Notes: generated by a model not told the origin, from the letters alone. A stretch of 61,962 nucleotides of DNA from Yersinia rohdei ATCC 43380 (GCF_000173775.1 NZ_ACCD01000024.1:1-61962), one strand, 5' to 3'. Shown: positions 1 to 8,977, numbered from the stretch's first letter. Numbers and translations: made by a program.

Positions 1-183
1 TGGTTTAACGCTGATAAAGGTTTCGGTTTCATCACTCCTGCTGATGGCAGCAAAGACGTGTTCGTTCACTTCTCTGCTATCCAGAGCAATGATTTCAAAA
101 CCTTAGATGAAGGCCAAAAAGTTGAGTTCTCTATCGAGAGCGGCGCTAAAGGCCCAGCAGCGGTAAACGTTATTGCTCTGTAA
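1..183 (+). CDS. Cold-shock protein, CspA family (5'-truncated by window edge)
   Basis: The first 60 codons, in frame 1, encode the C-terminal part of a small OB-fold cold-shock protein and end at a TAA. The RNA-binding motifs KGFGFI (RNP1) and VFVHF (RNP2) are both present, as is the family ending around [12 protein letters not shown]. Family members are about 70 residues, so roughly the first 10 are missing. These proteins bind single-stranded RNA or DNA and melt RNA structure in the cold. The paralogue cannot be assigned because Csp proteins are very similar; CspA/CspB/CspG-like fits best. An intrinsic terminator lies about 140 bp downstream. Confidence 0.95.
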   Translation, partial: WFNADKGFGFITPADGSKDVFVHFSAIQSNDFKTLDEGQKVEFSIESGAKGPAAVNVIAL

Positions 184-320
184 GAGTCAATAATTAATAC
201 CCTCGTCATTGGATTTACAGCAAATACAGCTGTGATTTCAAAGATGGCGGGTATACCAGAATAAGTTACGATAATGATGAAATTAATAATTCTGAGCAGT
301 TAAATTATTCTGGTAATATT

Positions 321-346
321 AGCCCGCCTTAGTGCGGGCTTTTTGT
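321..346 (+). terminator. Intrinsic terminator after the cold-shock gene
   Basis: A GC-rich stem (AGCCCGC paired with GCGGGCT) with a short loop is followed by TTTTTGTT. It lies downstream of the Csp stop codon and points the same way. Confidence 0.85.
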
Positions 347-540
347 TGTTTATAATATTAACGCCCTATTTATCTACTATAAAATAATCAACAATCCAAC
401 TCTTACATTAAAAATATAATATCCATTCTAAAAAACACCATCTGCAAATACTTTATTTTTATTTAAAAATCAAGTATATACGCGCGCATAAAACAACAGA
501 AAATATTATATATAATTAAAAGATTAAATTAATAGCGGCA

Positions 541-900
541 TTTTGTCCGAATCACCCGATTCGGAACAATATATTTAACCCACGTCCCCTCACACTTGTT
601 ACTGAGTGGCGTTCTGACGTGGATAATGTGCTTGCCAAGCAAGATACCTGGCACACTATGATTGGGTTCTCGGTGCTGCTGATGCTCGCTAGCCAACAAT
701 AAATTGGGTTTTATTGCCGGGCTTAGGTCAGTTATTGCCAGCGCAGAACTGGGTATGAGCTGGGTGCCGATGATAAGCATTCTGCTGCGGGTGGCTCGGC
801 GGCTATCTTGTTCGGCTGTGACTTCATTCCATTGGCGACTTGGTGGAAAATGCTGGAATTCTGGTAAAAATCAGGAACTGATACCCAGAGAATTCGATGA
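541..900 (+). pseudogene. Possible degraded coding remnants (uncertain)
   Basis: This sits in a gap of almost 950 bp between the Csp gene and lpxP that is mostly AT-rich. Short protein-like stretches appear in different + frames. One frame reads TEWRSDVDNVLAKQDTWHT then a hydrophobic run and a stop at about 702. Another reads GFIAGLRSVIASAEL from about 707, which loosely resembles the start of DUF4126-type membrane proteins. A third continues with AAGGSAAILFGCDFIPLATW near 783-840. No intact reading frame, ribosome site or start joins them. They may be the frameshifted remains of one or two genes, or chance. The rest of 184-1012 shows nothing convincing beyond the terminator. Confidence 0.25.
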
Positions 901-1012
901 CGGCATAGACATTGATTATGTTATAATCTTAAAAAAGCCAATCTCGCTTATCGATAGCCCACCTTTCGTGTTCCTTCACTACGCGACCCCGCTTTTAATG
1001 TAAATATTGCGT

Positions 1013-1130
1013 CAATTATCGTATTCACGAAAACGATAATTGAGTAACAGTGTCTGATAATATGTACCGCTATCGAGTGATATCCATATGCGTTACACAT
1101 TTGTATTTAATGCATCACGATAGAGTTCAT
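1013..1130 (+). promoter_or_regulatory. Structured leader upstream of lpxP
   Basis: Two inverted repeats precede lpxP. The first is a perfect 10-bp repeat, CAATTATCGT at 1013-1022 and ACGATAATTG at 1033-1042. The second pairs CTATCGAGTGAT (1070-1081) with ATCACGATAG (1114-1123), leaving a 2-nt bulge. Its 3' arm overlaps the only Shine-Dalgarno-like bases (TAGAG, 1121-1125) before the ATG at 1131. The first could be a protein-binding site. The second could mask the ribosome site and make translation conditional. lpxP orthologues are cold-induced, so a temperature role is plausible but inferred. Confidence 0.4.
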
Positions 1131-2051
1131 ATGATAAAGCCGCAGAAATTCCATATTTCCCTGCTCCGCCCTCGCTATTGGCTAACCTGGTTTGGCCTTG
1201 GTGTGCTGTTTCTATTAGTCCAACTGCCCTACCCAGTGCTGAACAAATTTGGGATTTGGCTCGGGCGTACCTCAATGCGTTTTCTCAAACGGCGGGTTTC
1301 TATTGCCCGACGCAATCTGGAGCTTTGCTTCCCAGAGATGGACAAAGTCACCCTCGAACGCACTATTGTCGGTAATTTTGAATCCTTGGGAATGGGGCTG
1401 CTGGAAACCGGTATGGCATGGTTCTGGCCCGACTCCCGAGTGAAACGTTGGTTTACTGTTTCCGGTCTGAATAACCTGAAAAAAGCTCAGGAAGGCAATC
1501 GCGGCGTATTAGTGATTGGCGTGCATTTTATGTCGTTGGAACTGGGTGGGCGCGTGATGGGTCAATGCCAACCTATGATGGCAATGTATCGCCCGCACAA
1601 TAATAAAGTGATGGAATTGGTGCAGACATGGGGCCGAATGCGATCCAACAAAGCCATGCTGGATCGTAAAGATCTCCGTGGCATGGTGCAGGCGTTGAAA
1701 AAAGGCGAGGCCGTCTGGTTCGCTCCGGATCAAGATTACGGCCCGCGTGGCAGTGTTTTTGCCCCTTTATTTGCAGTGGATCAAGCGGCGACCACCAGCG
1801 GCACTTTTATGCTAGCGCGCCTGGCAAAACCGGCCTTGCTGCCATTAGTATTGCTGCGTAAAACAGATGGCAGTGGTTATGACCTATTGATCCAACCGGC
1901 GTTGGAAGATTATCCCATTGACGATGAGCTAGCCGCAGCCCGTTATATGAATAAGGTCATTGAAAAAGAAATCATGCGAGCGCCAGAGCAATATCTTTGG
2001 TTACACCGCCGTTTCAAAACCCGGCCAGAGGGCCAACCGTCGCTCTATTAA
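1131..2051 (+). CDS. lpxP: Lipid A palmitoleoyl acyltransferase LpxP
   Basis: This inner-membrane enzyme transfers palmitoleate (C16:1) from acyl-ACP to Kdo2-lipid IVA during lipid A synthesis. E. coli makes it in the cold to keep the outer membrane fluid. From ATG 1131 the protein is 306 residues, the E. coli LpxP length, and is closely similar throughout, including RPRYWLTWFGLG near the N-terminus and YLWLHRRFKTRP near the C-terminus. It has one N-terminal membrane segment (about 17-35) and the catalytic HX4E motif at H132/E137. An in-frame upstream ATG at 1050 would add 27 residues with no family similarity, so it is not used. The ribosome site is weak and may be occluded by a leader hairpin. 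LpxP and LpxL are paralogues; overall similarity favours LpxP. Confidence 0.93.
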   Translation: MIKPQKFHISLLRPRYWLTWFGLGVLFLLVQLPYPVLNKFGIWLGRTSMRFLKRRVSIARRNLELCFPEMDKVTLERTIVGNFESLGMGLLETGMAWFWPDSRVKRWFTVSGLNNLKKAQEGNRGVLVIGVHFMSLELGGRVMGQCQPMMAMYRPHNNKVMELVQTWGRMRSNKAMLDRKDLRGMVQALKKGEAVWFAPDQDYGPRGSVFAPLFAVDQAATTSGTFMLARLAKPALLPLVLLRKTDGSGYDLLIQPALEDYPIDDELAAARYMNKVIEKEIMRAPEQYLWLHRRFKTRPEGQPSLY

Positions 2052-2068
2052 ACACCATTAAATATGTA

Positions 2069-2098
2069 AACCCGGCCAGTGACTACGCCGGGTTTTTT
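2069..2098 (+). terminator. Intrinsic terminator of lpxP
   Basis: The stem AACCCGGC / GCCGGGTT is followed by a T tract (2093-2098), 18 bp after the lpxP stop. It also lies between lpxP and the convergent pqaA-like gene. Confidence 0.85.
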
Positions 2099-2128
2099 AT
2101 TATCAAAAATCAGCTTGATACCGTTTTC

Positions 2129-3679
2129 TTATTGCTGTGCAGCTGCCTCTACAGCACTTTCTATTGGTGTTGTTTCCCCAAGGAAGATGGGGTTTCGCCC
2201 CGGCAAGGTTTTACATGCAGTGCCGTGGGTTGGCGGCGCGCTACTCGGATAAATGTCTTTCGGTAAGATATACACCGGGGTAGTTGCCACAAAGCCATCA
2301 TTGAATGTCGCCTCAATAAAAGTGGCCTGCCAACCAGAGCTTGGCGCAGTCAATGCTACCTCAATATTATTTTCCGCTGATATCACTACGGGAAATGCCA
2401 TGTACTGCACATCACATGCATAGCGGAAATCCCGCGCATCAGGGTTGATGGCACTCCAGAGCACCACTTTCTCTGGTGACTCAGACAAATTCACCGACAA
2501 TGTTTGCACCTTATTTTTCATTTCGATGCTGGCGGTCACTTGCGGCATTGGAATGGATTGCCGCAGGCGATTCACAAAGGTAATCAAAGCTTGCTCAGTA
2601 AAAGCCGTAATGCCCGAGTGACTGGAGTTTGGTGCCACTCTCAACGTTTTTTGCCCCGGTAATTTATCGTCATAAAAATCACTATTATCAGGCACATAAA
2701 AATCATCACCACTGGCATTAATAATATATTTCGCAATAGTGAGCCGAGATTGGTACTCCGTCCCCAAATATTGCAGCGGATCAACCATCTGCATCAGATG
2801 AGTGAATGCGGGCGTATCCAGATTTTTATCAACTTCCTCCTGATAATAAGGGGCAAAAGCAATGGGCCAGTTACCCCCATAAGATTGATACATATGCTCT
2901 AATGCATTGCGCGTATCCAGCAGGTCAAAAACAATGGGGACAATAGCCGTAACTCGCGAGTCCACTACTGCCGTCAGCCAGGTTGTCCAACCGCGCTTAG
3001 AGATCCCAGTGACCACAAAACTGTCTAATGCCATTTCCGGCAAAGCATGCTGCACCATACTCATGGCTTGGGAAACTGCAGCCGCCATAGGAACTTGCAA
3101 CGGCAATGTCGATCGCGCCAGCGGCGCACTCATAAATAAAGCCCAACTGCGGGCCACACTGTCATCTTCTTTACGTGGCTCCCCATCGGGTTGATATTCA
3201 AGATATTGATTAGGGATATTGCTTATTGAGAGCACTGGGGTATTGGTCATCCGGGCAATATTTTGCAAAGTACCGAGAGAAAAATTAGTGGGGCCAGAAA
3301 CTGGCACCGTCTCTGTGCCGTGGTTGGTGCCATTATTAATGACCACCAGCACTTGCGTCGAGGTGCTGCCAGTGGGAATAAAGACCTCCACTTCATGCAG
3401 CCAGGCTGCGGGCGAAACCAAATTCTCCGGAGCCCAATGCTGAGAAGTCAGTTGGTAGCGACGCCATTCCAGCCCAGCAACATGCTGCTGACTCAGTAAA
3501 TGGTAAACCAGCGGCTCGGTTGCCAATTTATCCCGGTAGCAGGGTAAAACCTGAGAAAAATCAATATTGTTGCAGGTTGTGGATTCAGTTGTCGGGGCGA
3601 CAATCCCTTGTGCCAGACAACTGGCAGCGAACAGCCAGGGCAAAACCAATATTAAGGCCGTTAAAGAGTGGGGCATCAT
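2129..3679 (-). CDS. pqaA: PhoPQ-activated pathogenicity-related protein, PqaA-like
   Basis: This 516-residue exported protein belongs to the PhoPQ_related family (Salmonella PqaA), which has an alpha/beta-hydrolase-like fold. A signal peptide covers about residues 1-23, with likely cleavage near CLAQG. VVTGISKRGWTTW near residue 235 is the family nucleophile elbow (G-x-S-x-x-G). Aspartates such as those in NASGDDFYVPD and the histidine in APNSSHSG are candidates for the rest of the triad. PqaA in Salmonella is PhoP-activated and linked to antimicrobial-peptide resistance; its substrate is unknown to me. The start is either of two adjacent ATGs behind a strong AGGAG site. It is transcribed alone, convergent with lpxP. 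Naming follows family resemblance; PhoP control here is not shown. Confidence 0.85.
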   Translation of the reverse strand: MMPHSLTALILVLPWLFAASCLAQGIVAPTTESTTCNNIDFSQVLPCYRDKLATEPLVYHLLSQQHVAGLEWRRYQLTSQHWAPENLVSPAAWLHEVEVFIPTGSTSTQVLVVINNGTNHGTETVPVSGPTNFSLGTLQNIARMTNTPVLSISNIPNQYLEYQPDGEPRKEDDSVARSWALFMSAPLARSTLPLQVPMAAAVSQAMSMVQHALPEMALDSFVVTGISKRGWTTWLTAVVDSRVTAIVPIVFDLLDTRNALEHMYQSYGGNWPIAFAPYYQEEVDKNLDTPAFTHLMQMVDPLQYLGTEYQSRLTIAKYIINASGDDFYVPDNSDFYDDKLPGQKTLRVAPNSSHSGITAFTEQALITFVNRLRQSIPMPQVTASIEMKNKVQTLSVNLSESPEKVVLWSAINPDARDFRYACDVQYMAFPVVISAENNIEVALTAPSSGWQATFIEATFNDGFVATTPVYILPKDIYPSSAPPTHGTACKTLPGRNPIFLGETTPIESAVEAAAQQ

Positions 3680-4089
3680 TCTTCTCCTTTTATCTAATGT
3701 GACGAGGTAAAAACTGGCTCATCAGGATTAGATAACGAATGTGGAATTCAAAAAATCCGAATTGTGCCGCTATAGGCTGCTTTTTATGTTACTCAATTGA
3801 CGAAACACAGGCGGCCACTCCGCCCTCATTCCCCTACTCCGTTGCCCAAAACGGTTGCACTAAAAAGCATCAACCGGCCATTAAGTGCCCGATAAAAGTG
3901 CGTCTTGCCCCATCAAAACCTCCTCATAAAGAGTTAACCCATAGTAATTATCCGGATGATCAATGGAATGCAACTCTGGCATTGCATTTGCTAATACCAA
4001 ACTGGCTACACGCCAACACACAGCGACAGTGCATCACCGGTGCGCTACAAAATTAACATCGGCTCGACTTTGCCTCACAGGACGCTTTC
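3680..4089. other. Intergenic region between pqaA and aapJ (divergent promoters expected)
   Basis: About 410 bp separate two divergent genes, so promoters for both should be here. I found no clear operator, repeat or small gene. The open frame on + across 3739-4056 has no family similarity and no ribosome site, and is not called. Confidence 0.5.
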
Positions 4090-5115
4090 ATGAAGAAAAT
4101 AATGATTTCAACTCTGGTTGCTGCCGCCTCATTAGTGGCATTAGCAGGTCAGGCCCACGCGGGCACTACTTTGGATGCGGTGAAGAAAAAAGGTTTTGTG
4201 CAATGCGGTATCAGTGATGGATTGCCTGGTTTTTCTTATGCCGATGCGAGCGGTAAATTTTCCGGCCTGGATGTCGATATCTGCCGTGCTGTCGCGGCAG
4301 CCATCTTTGGTGATGCAGAAAAAGTAAAATACACTCCGCTGACAGCAAAAGAGCGCTTCACTGCGCTGCAATCAGGCGAAGTAGATATTTTGTCGCGTAA
4401 TACCACCTGGACATCATCTCGCGATGCCGGTATGGGAATGTTATTTACCGGCGTTAACTATTATGACGGCATCGGCTTTCTGACCCACAATAAAGCGGGG
4501 CTAAAAAGCGCTAAAGAATTAGACGGGGCAACCGTGTGTATTCAGGCCGGTACTGACACTGAACTGAATGTTGCTGACTACTTTAAAGCCAATAAAATGC
4601 AATACACCCCAGTCACCTTCGACCGCTCGGATGAAAGCGCCAAAGCACTGGATTCTGGCCGCTGTGACACCCTGGCCTCTGACCAATCCCAACTGTACGC
4701 CCTGCGTATCAAGCTCGGTAAACCAACCGAATTCATTGTATTACCAGAAGTTATCTCTAAAGAACCTTTAGGGCCAGTCGTGCGCCGTGGCGACGAAGAC
4801 TGGTTTGCCCTCGTGCGCTGGACACTGTTTGCCATGCTGAACGCCGAAGAAATGGGGGTGACATCGCAAAATGTTGAAGCCTTGGCGGCAAAACCAACCA
4901 CACCGGATATGGCACATTTATTAGGCCAGGAAGGTAACTACGGTAAGGATTTGAAAGTTCCTAACGATTGGGTGGTTAAAATCGTCAAACAAGTGGGTAA
5001 CTACGGCGAAAGCTTCGAGCGGAATGTCGGCATGGGCAGTGAGCTGAAAATTAAACGCGGCCAAAATGCGCTGTGGAACAATGGTGGGCTCCAGTACGCA
5101 CCACCGGTTCGCTGA
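4090..5115 (+). CDS. aapJ: General L-amino-acid ABC transporter, periplasmic binding protein (AapJ-like)
   Basis: This 341-residue periplasmic protein captures amino acids for the importer encoded just downstream. It has a Sec signal peptide (about 1-24, cleavage after AHA). The mature part is a type II periplasmic binding fold with LTAKERFTALQSGEVDIL and CIQAGTDTELN, typical of AapJ/BztA proteins. These are longer than the glutamine or histidine binding proteins. The family in Rhizobium takes up many L-amino acids, with glutamate and aspartate prominent; the spectrum here is inferred. It is the first gene of a four-gene operon, followed by a hairpin before aapQ. Confidence 0.92.
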   Translation: MKKIMISTLVAAASLVALAGQAHAGTTLDAVKKKGFVQCGISDGLPGFSYADASGKFSGLDVDICRAVAAAIFGDAEKVKYTPLTAKERFTALQSGEVDILSRNTTWTSSRDAGMGMLFTGVNYYDGIGFLTHNKAGLKSAKELDGATVCIQAGTDTELNVADYFKANKMQYTPVTFDRSDESAKALDSGRCDTLASDQSQLYALRIKLGKPTEFIVLPEVISKEPLGPVVRRGDEDWFALVRWTLFAMLNAEEMGVTSQNVEALAAKPTTPDMAHLLGQEGNYGKDLKVPNDWVVKIVKQVGNYGESFERNVGMGSELKIKRGQNALWNNGGLQYAPPVR

Positions 5116-5129
5116 TTAAAGAGACCTTT

Positions 5130-5150
5130 CCGGCAGGTTAGCCCTGCCGG
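5130..5150 (+). other. Intercistronic hairpin between aapJ and aapQ
   Basis: The perfect 8-bp stem CCGGCAGG / CCTGCCGG has a 5-nt loop, 14 bp after the aapJ stop, and no T tract. Such hairpins after binding-protein genes commonly protect the upstream mRNA and lower permease expression. That function is inferred. Confidence 0.7.
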
Positions 5151-5178
5151 ATGAACTCCCCAGACCGAGGCCCACACT

Positions 5179-6357
5179 ATGTCACAACGCCCAACCGTTA
5201 AAGGTGCCTTTTCGCTGACCAATCCAGCGGTACGCGCCTGGCTGTATCAAATTATCGCGCTATTGATACTGATCGGATGCGGTGCGTATTTACTCCATAA
5301 CACCCTGACCAACTTGTCCACCCGGGGCATCACCTCCGGCTTTGCTTTTCTCAACAACAGCGCCGGATTTGGCATTATTCAGCATCTGATCGACTACCAG
5401 CAGGGCGATAGCTATGGCCGGGTATTTCTGGTCGGGCTATTCAATACACTGCTGGTATCCGCATTATGTATTTTCTTTGCCTCAATACTGGGTTTTTTTC
5501 TTGGTTTAGCGCGCTTGTCAGATAACTGGCTGCTACGCAAACTGTCGACAATCTATATTGAGACATTCCGTAATATTCCGCCGTTGCTGCAAATTTTCTT
5601 TTGGTATTTCGCGGTATTGCGCAATTTACCTGGGCCAAGACAGAGTCTGGAGGCCTTTGGTGTCGCCTTCCTCAGTAACCGGGGTTTATATCTGCCCTCA
5701 CCCGAGTTTGCCGCCGGTGCGATACCCGCATTGGTCGCCGTGTTACTGGCCATTGCCCTCATTATTGCTATTCATCGCTATAACCATTTTCGCCAGTTAC
5801 ATACCGGACAATTCCACCGCACCTGGCCCATTGGCGTGCTGCTCTTGATAGCCCTGCCCGCAGGAGCACAGTTAATATCTGGCCCGGCGTTGCATTGGAA
5901 TCTACCTGAATTACAAGGTTTTAACTTTAAAGGCGGGTTGGTGCTTATCCCAGAGTTGGCGGCGTTAACACTGGCGCTGTCAGTTTATACCTCAACTTTT
6001 ATTGCCGAAGTGATTCGCTCTGGCATTCAGTCCGTGCCTTATGGTCAGCACGAAGCCGCGCGCTCGCTGGCGCTGCCAAACAGGGTCACCTTGCGCCAGG
6101 TGATTCTGCCCCAAGCGCTACGGGTCATCATTCCGCCACTGACCAGCCAATATTTAAATATCGTCAAAAACTCCTCACTGGCGGCGGCCATTGGCTATCC
6201 GGATATGGTGTCATTGTTTGCTGGCACAGTACTGAACCAAACCGGCCAGGCGATAGAAACCATTGCCATCACCATGTCGGTCTATTTGGTTATCAGTCTA
6301 TCCATTTCATTCTTGATGAATCTTTATAACCGGCGTATTGCGCTGGTGGAGCGCTAA
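5179..6357 (+). CDS. aapQ: Amino-acid ABC transporter permease AapQ-like
   Basis: This 392-residue inner-membrane permease is one of the two channel subunits of the amino-acid importer. The N-terminal membrane segment (about 20-40) and several later segments are clear. HEAARSLALPNRVTLRQVILPQALRVI near residues 294-320 is the EAA loop that contacts the ATPase. TRGITSGFAFLNNSAGF near the N-terminus is characteristic of the AapQ/BztB group, which is larger than the HisQ-type permeases. The ATG has a modest upstream purine run. The gene lies 63 bp after aapJ and 9 bp before aapM. Confidence 0.92.
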   Translation: MSQRPTVKGAFSLTNPAVRAWLYQIIALLILIGCGAYLLHNTLTNLSTRGITSGFAFLNNSAGFGIIQHLIDYQQGDSYGRVFLVGLFNTLLVSALCIFFASILGFFLGLARLSDNWLLRKLSTIYIETFRNIPPLLQIFFWYFAVLRNLPGPRQSLEAFGVAFLSNRGLYLPSPEFAAGAIPALVAVLLAIALIIAIHRYNHFRQLHTGQFHRTWPIGVLLLIALPAGAQLISGPALHWNLPELQGFNFKGGLVLIPELAALTLALSVYTSTFIAEVIRSGIQSVPYGQHEAARSLALPNRVTLRQVILPQALRVIIPPLTSQYLNIVKNSSLAAAIGYPDMVSLFAGTVLNQTGQAIETIAITMSVYLVISLSISFLMNLYNRRIALVER

Positions 6358-6366
6358 GGGAAGCGA

Positions 6367-7476
6367 ATGACCATGATAATAAGCCGCGAACCTCCCAGCA
6401 CCGTACGACCGGGTAACCCAGTGAGTCGATGGGTTTTGTGGGCCAGAAAAAATCTGTTTTCCAGTTGGACCAACAGCCTGCTGACACTCTTGTGCCTGTG
6501 GCTGATGTGGCAGTTTATCCCGCCATTGCTGAATTGGACTATTTTTGACGCCAACTGGCTGGGCACATCGCGCAGCGATTGCACCCGGGAAGGGGCCTGC
6601 TGGGTATTTATTCATGCGCGCTTTGGCCAGTTTATGTATGGCTTGTATCCCATTGAGCAACGCTGGCGAATCAATACTAGCTTAATCATTGGGTTACTCA
6701 CGATGATCCCGCTGTTCTGGCGCGCTATGCCACATCGTGGGCGCTACTTAGTGGTCTGGATGCTGGCCTATCCGCTGCTGGTGTGGGTGATGCTATATGG
6801 CGGTTTCTTTGGGCTGAGCCGTGTAGAAACCCATCAGTGGGGTGGGCTGACACTCACTCTGATTATCGCCGCAGTCGGGATTGCCGGTGCTCTGCCGCTG
6901 GGTATTTTGCTGGCTCTGGCACGCCGCTCCAGTATGCCGGTGGTGCGCATTCTATCCGTTATCTTTATTGAATTCTGGCGCGGGGTGCCGCTCATCACAG
7001 TGCTGTTTATGTCCTCGGTAATGCTGCCGCTGTTTATGACCGAAGGCACCAGCATCGACAAGCTGATCCGCGCCCTGGTGGGAGTGGTGCTATTTCAGTC
7101 GGCTTATGTGGCAGAAGTGGTGCGCGGTGGACTGCAAGCGTTACCTAAAGGCCAGACAGAAGCCGCCGAATCACTTGGGCTGGGCTACTGGAAAACACAA
7201 GGGCTGGTTATCTTGCCACAAGCGCTGAAAATGGTGATCCCAGGGCTGGTGAACACCATTATCGCGCTATTTAAAGACACCAGTTTGGTTATCATCATTG
7301 GCTTATTTGACCTGTTCAGCAGTGTGCAACAGGCCACTGTCGACCCCGCCTGGCTTGGCATGTCGACCGAAGGCTATGTTTTCGCCGCAGCAGTTTACTG
7401 GATTTTCTGTTTCAGCATGTCGCGCTATAGCCAACATCTGGAAAAACGCTTTCACACCGGACGTTCCACACATTGA
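6367..7476 (+). CDS. aapM: Amino-acid ABC transporter permease AapM-like
   Basis: This second permease subunit (369 residues) is predicted to form a heterodimer with AapQ. The N-terminal [20 protein letters not shown] and the insert containing a C...C pair ([12 protein letters not shown]) are typical of AapM/BztC proteins. The EAA loop is [29 protein letters not shown], near residues 260-288. The C-terminal third has the usual transmembrane core ([14 protein letters not shown]). The spacing of 9 bp to aapQ and 8 bp to aapP indicates one transcript and probable translational coupling. Confidence 0.92.
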   Translation: MTMIISREPPSTVRPGNPVSRWVLWARKNLFSSWTNSLLTLLCLWLMWQFIPPLLNWTIFDANWLGTSRSDCTREGACWVFIHARFGQFMYGLYPIEQRWRINTSLIIGLLTMIPLFWRAMPHRGRYLVVWMLAYPLLVWVMLYGGFFGLSRVETHQWGGLTLTLIIAAVGIAGALPLGILLALARRSSMPVVRILSVIFIEFWRGVPLITVLFMSSVMLPLFMTEGTSIDKLIRALVGVVLFQSAYVAEVVRGGLQALPKGQTEAAESLGLGYWKTQGLVILPQALKMVIPGLVNTIIALFKDTSLVIIIGLFDLFSSVQQATVDPAWLGMSTEGYVFAAAVYWIFCFSMSRYSQHLEKRFHTGRSTH

Positions 7477-7484
7477 GGCCCAAT

Positions 7485-8246
7485 ATGAGTAACAATCAGC
7501 CAAAACAAGGCGATAAGATGATGATTACGTTGGAAAATGTCAATAAGTGGTACGGGCTATTCCACGTATTGAAAGATATCAATTTGCATGTGCGCCCCGG
7601 CGAGCGCATCGTGTTGTGCGGCCCTTCCGGCTCCGGAAAATCCACCACCATCCGCTGTATTAACCATTTGGAAGAGCATCAGCAAGGGAAAATCATGGTG
7701 GATGGCATCGAGCTTAATGATGATTTGCGCAATATTGAGCGGGTGCGCACCGAGGTTGGCATGGTATTTCAGCACTTCAATTTGTTCCCGCACTTAACTG
7801 TCATGCAGAACTGCACTCTGGCCCCAAGCTGGGTGCGCAAAATGCCCAAAAAAGAGGCCGATGAGCTGGCGATGCATTATCTGGAGCGGGTACGTATTGC
7901 CGAACACGCGCATAAATTTCCCGGTCAGCTTTCCGGCGGCCAGCAGCAGCGGGTGGCGATTGCGCGCTCGCTGTGTATGAAACCCAAAATTATGCTATTT
8001 GACGAGCCGACCTCGGCACTGGATCCAGAAATGGTCAAAGAAGTGCTGGATACCATGATAAGCCTGGCACATGAGGGGATGACTATGCTGTGTGTCACCC
8101 ACGAAATGGGTTTTGCCCGCACTGTTGCGGATCGCGTCATTTTTATGGATCGCGGCGAGATTGTTGAGCAAGCTCCACCAGCTGAATTCTTCTCTAACCC
8201 AAAGTCGGAGCGCACCCAAGCATTTTTAGCGCAGGTAATACATTAA
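7485..8246 (+). CDS. aapP: Amino-acid ABC transporter ATP-binding protein AapP-like
   Basis: This is the ATPase subunit that drives the AapQM channel. It has Walker [11 protein letters not shown]-loop [13 protein letters not shown] signature LSGGQQQR, Walker [13 protein letters not shown] and switch histidine CVTHEMG, all in the normal order. An in-frame TTG at 7473 would overlap the end of aapM. ATG 7485, preceded by GAGG, gives 253 residues and fits the family better. Another possible start is the ATG pair at 7518. It is the last gene of the operon and is followed by a terminator at 8318. Confidence 0.94.
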   Translation: MSNNQPKQGDKMMITLENVNKWYGLFHVLKDINLHVRPGERIVLCGPSGSGKSTTIRCINHLEEHQQGKIMVDGIELNDDLRNIERVRTEVGMVFQHFNLFPHLTVMQNCTLAPSWVRKMPKKEADELAMHYLERVRIAEHAHKFPGQLSGGQQQRVAIARSLCMKPKIMLFDEPTSALDPEMVKEVLDTMISLAHEGMTMLCVTHEMGFARTVADRVIFMDRGEIVEQAPPAEFFSNPKSERTQAFLAQVIH

Positions 8247-8317
8247 TTAACTGACCCTGACGCCATTAAGGGCTAAGGGAATGAATTCATTACTTGGGTC
8301 TTTTCATTGAGTATTTT

Positions 8318-8345
8318 AGGGTGAGGTTTTCCTCACCCTTTTTTA
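8318..8345 (+). terminator. Intrinsic terminator of the aap operon
   Basis: The stem AGGGTGAGG / CCTCACCCT is followed by TTTTTT. It lies 70 bp after aapP and points the same way. Confidence 0.9.
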
Positions 8346-8395
8346 TATTTTTGTCTTTGTAACTATGGAATAAATTTATGGCTGTGCCATTTATT

Positions 8396-8791
8396 TCAGC
8401 CGACTTCTTTGACAAGATCGTCAAATAAAATTCGGTCATGGGTAAGATGTGATTGTGGACACAAAAATACAAATTCGACATCGGTACTGGCGATAAGCTG
8501 ATGCGCTGTATTAGGATAAATACAAAATACAGTGCCTTTAGTAAATTTATCTACGCGTTTATTTTTTAGCATCCCCGCGATAACATCCGCAGTCCAGACA
8601 GCCCCCTCACCCGAAATAATAATATACCATTCCTCGCCTTCGGTATGATAGTGACAACCAACCCGATTGCCCTGCTCGACCTTAGTCCCATAGGCCCGCA
8701 AACCACCTTTATTAAACATTTCTGTAAATGAAATACCAACCACATTATCTGCTATTGAATTATTAAAATTGAATTCAGAGAAGTTTATCAT
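8396..8791 (-). CDS. Small single-domain cupin protein
   Basis: This 131-residue soluble protein has a single cupin barrel. Motif 1 is visible as G-N-R-V-G-C-H-Y-H-T-E-G-E-E, with the two histidines and a glutamate expected to bind a metal (about residues 41-54). Motif 2 is FCIYPNTAHQL, with P and H in the right places. No N-terminal signal is seen. The start codon follows a strong AGGAGG site. It is a lone gene, convergent with the aap operon, in AT-rich surroundings. Cupins of this size include isomerases, sugar-binding sensors and dioxygenases, and the function cannot be decided from sequence. A 17-nt palindrome upstream may be its operator. Confidence 0.8.
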   Translation of the reverse strand: MINFSEFNFNNSIADNVVGISFTEMFNKGGLRAYGTKVEQGNRVGCHYHTEGEEWYIIISGEGAVWTADVIAGMLKNKRVDKFTKGTVFCIYPNTAHQLIASTDVEFVFLCPQSHLTHDRILFDDLVKEVG

Positions 8792-8871
8792 ATAACGCCT
8801 CCTTGCATAAAATAGAGTTAATAATACTCTGGAATATTCAGGTTAGTCGTTATTAAATAACTTAACAACAG

Positions 8872-8888
8872 CCATTAATAATTAATGG
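8872..8888. promoter_or_regulatory. 17-nt perfect palindrome upstream of the cupin gene
   Basis: CCATTAATAATTAATGG is a perfect inverted repeat centred about 90 bp upstream of the cupin start, in an AT-rich gap. It could be a dimeric repressor or activator site. The binding protein is unknown, and chance is possible in AT-rich DNA. Confidence 0.35.
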
Positions 8889-8977
8889 CCCACGATACTT
8901 TTATATATAAATTAAGTGCCAAATAATATATTAGCAAATTATTAGGCCCATAATAATAGCAATAAAGGGTGGAGATA

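Noticed and set aside
529-780. 83-residue open frame on the - strand
   Set aside because: No similarity, no ribosome site, and the opposite strand gives more protein-like fragments.
3739-4056. 105-residue open frame upstream of aapJ
   Set aside because: No ribosome site or family features; it covers the expected divergent promoter region.
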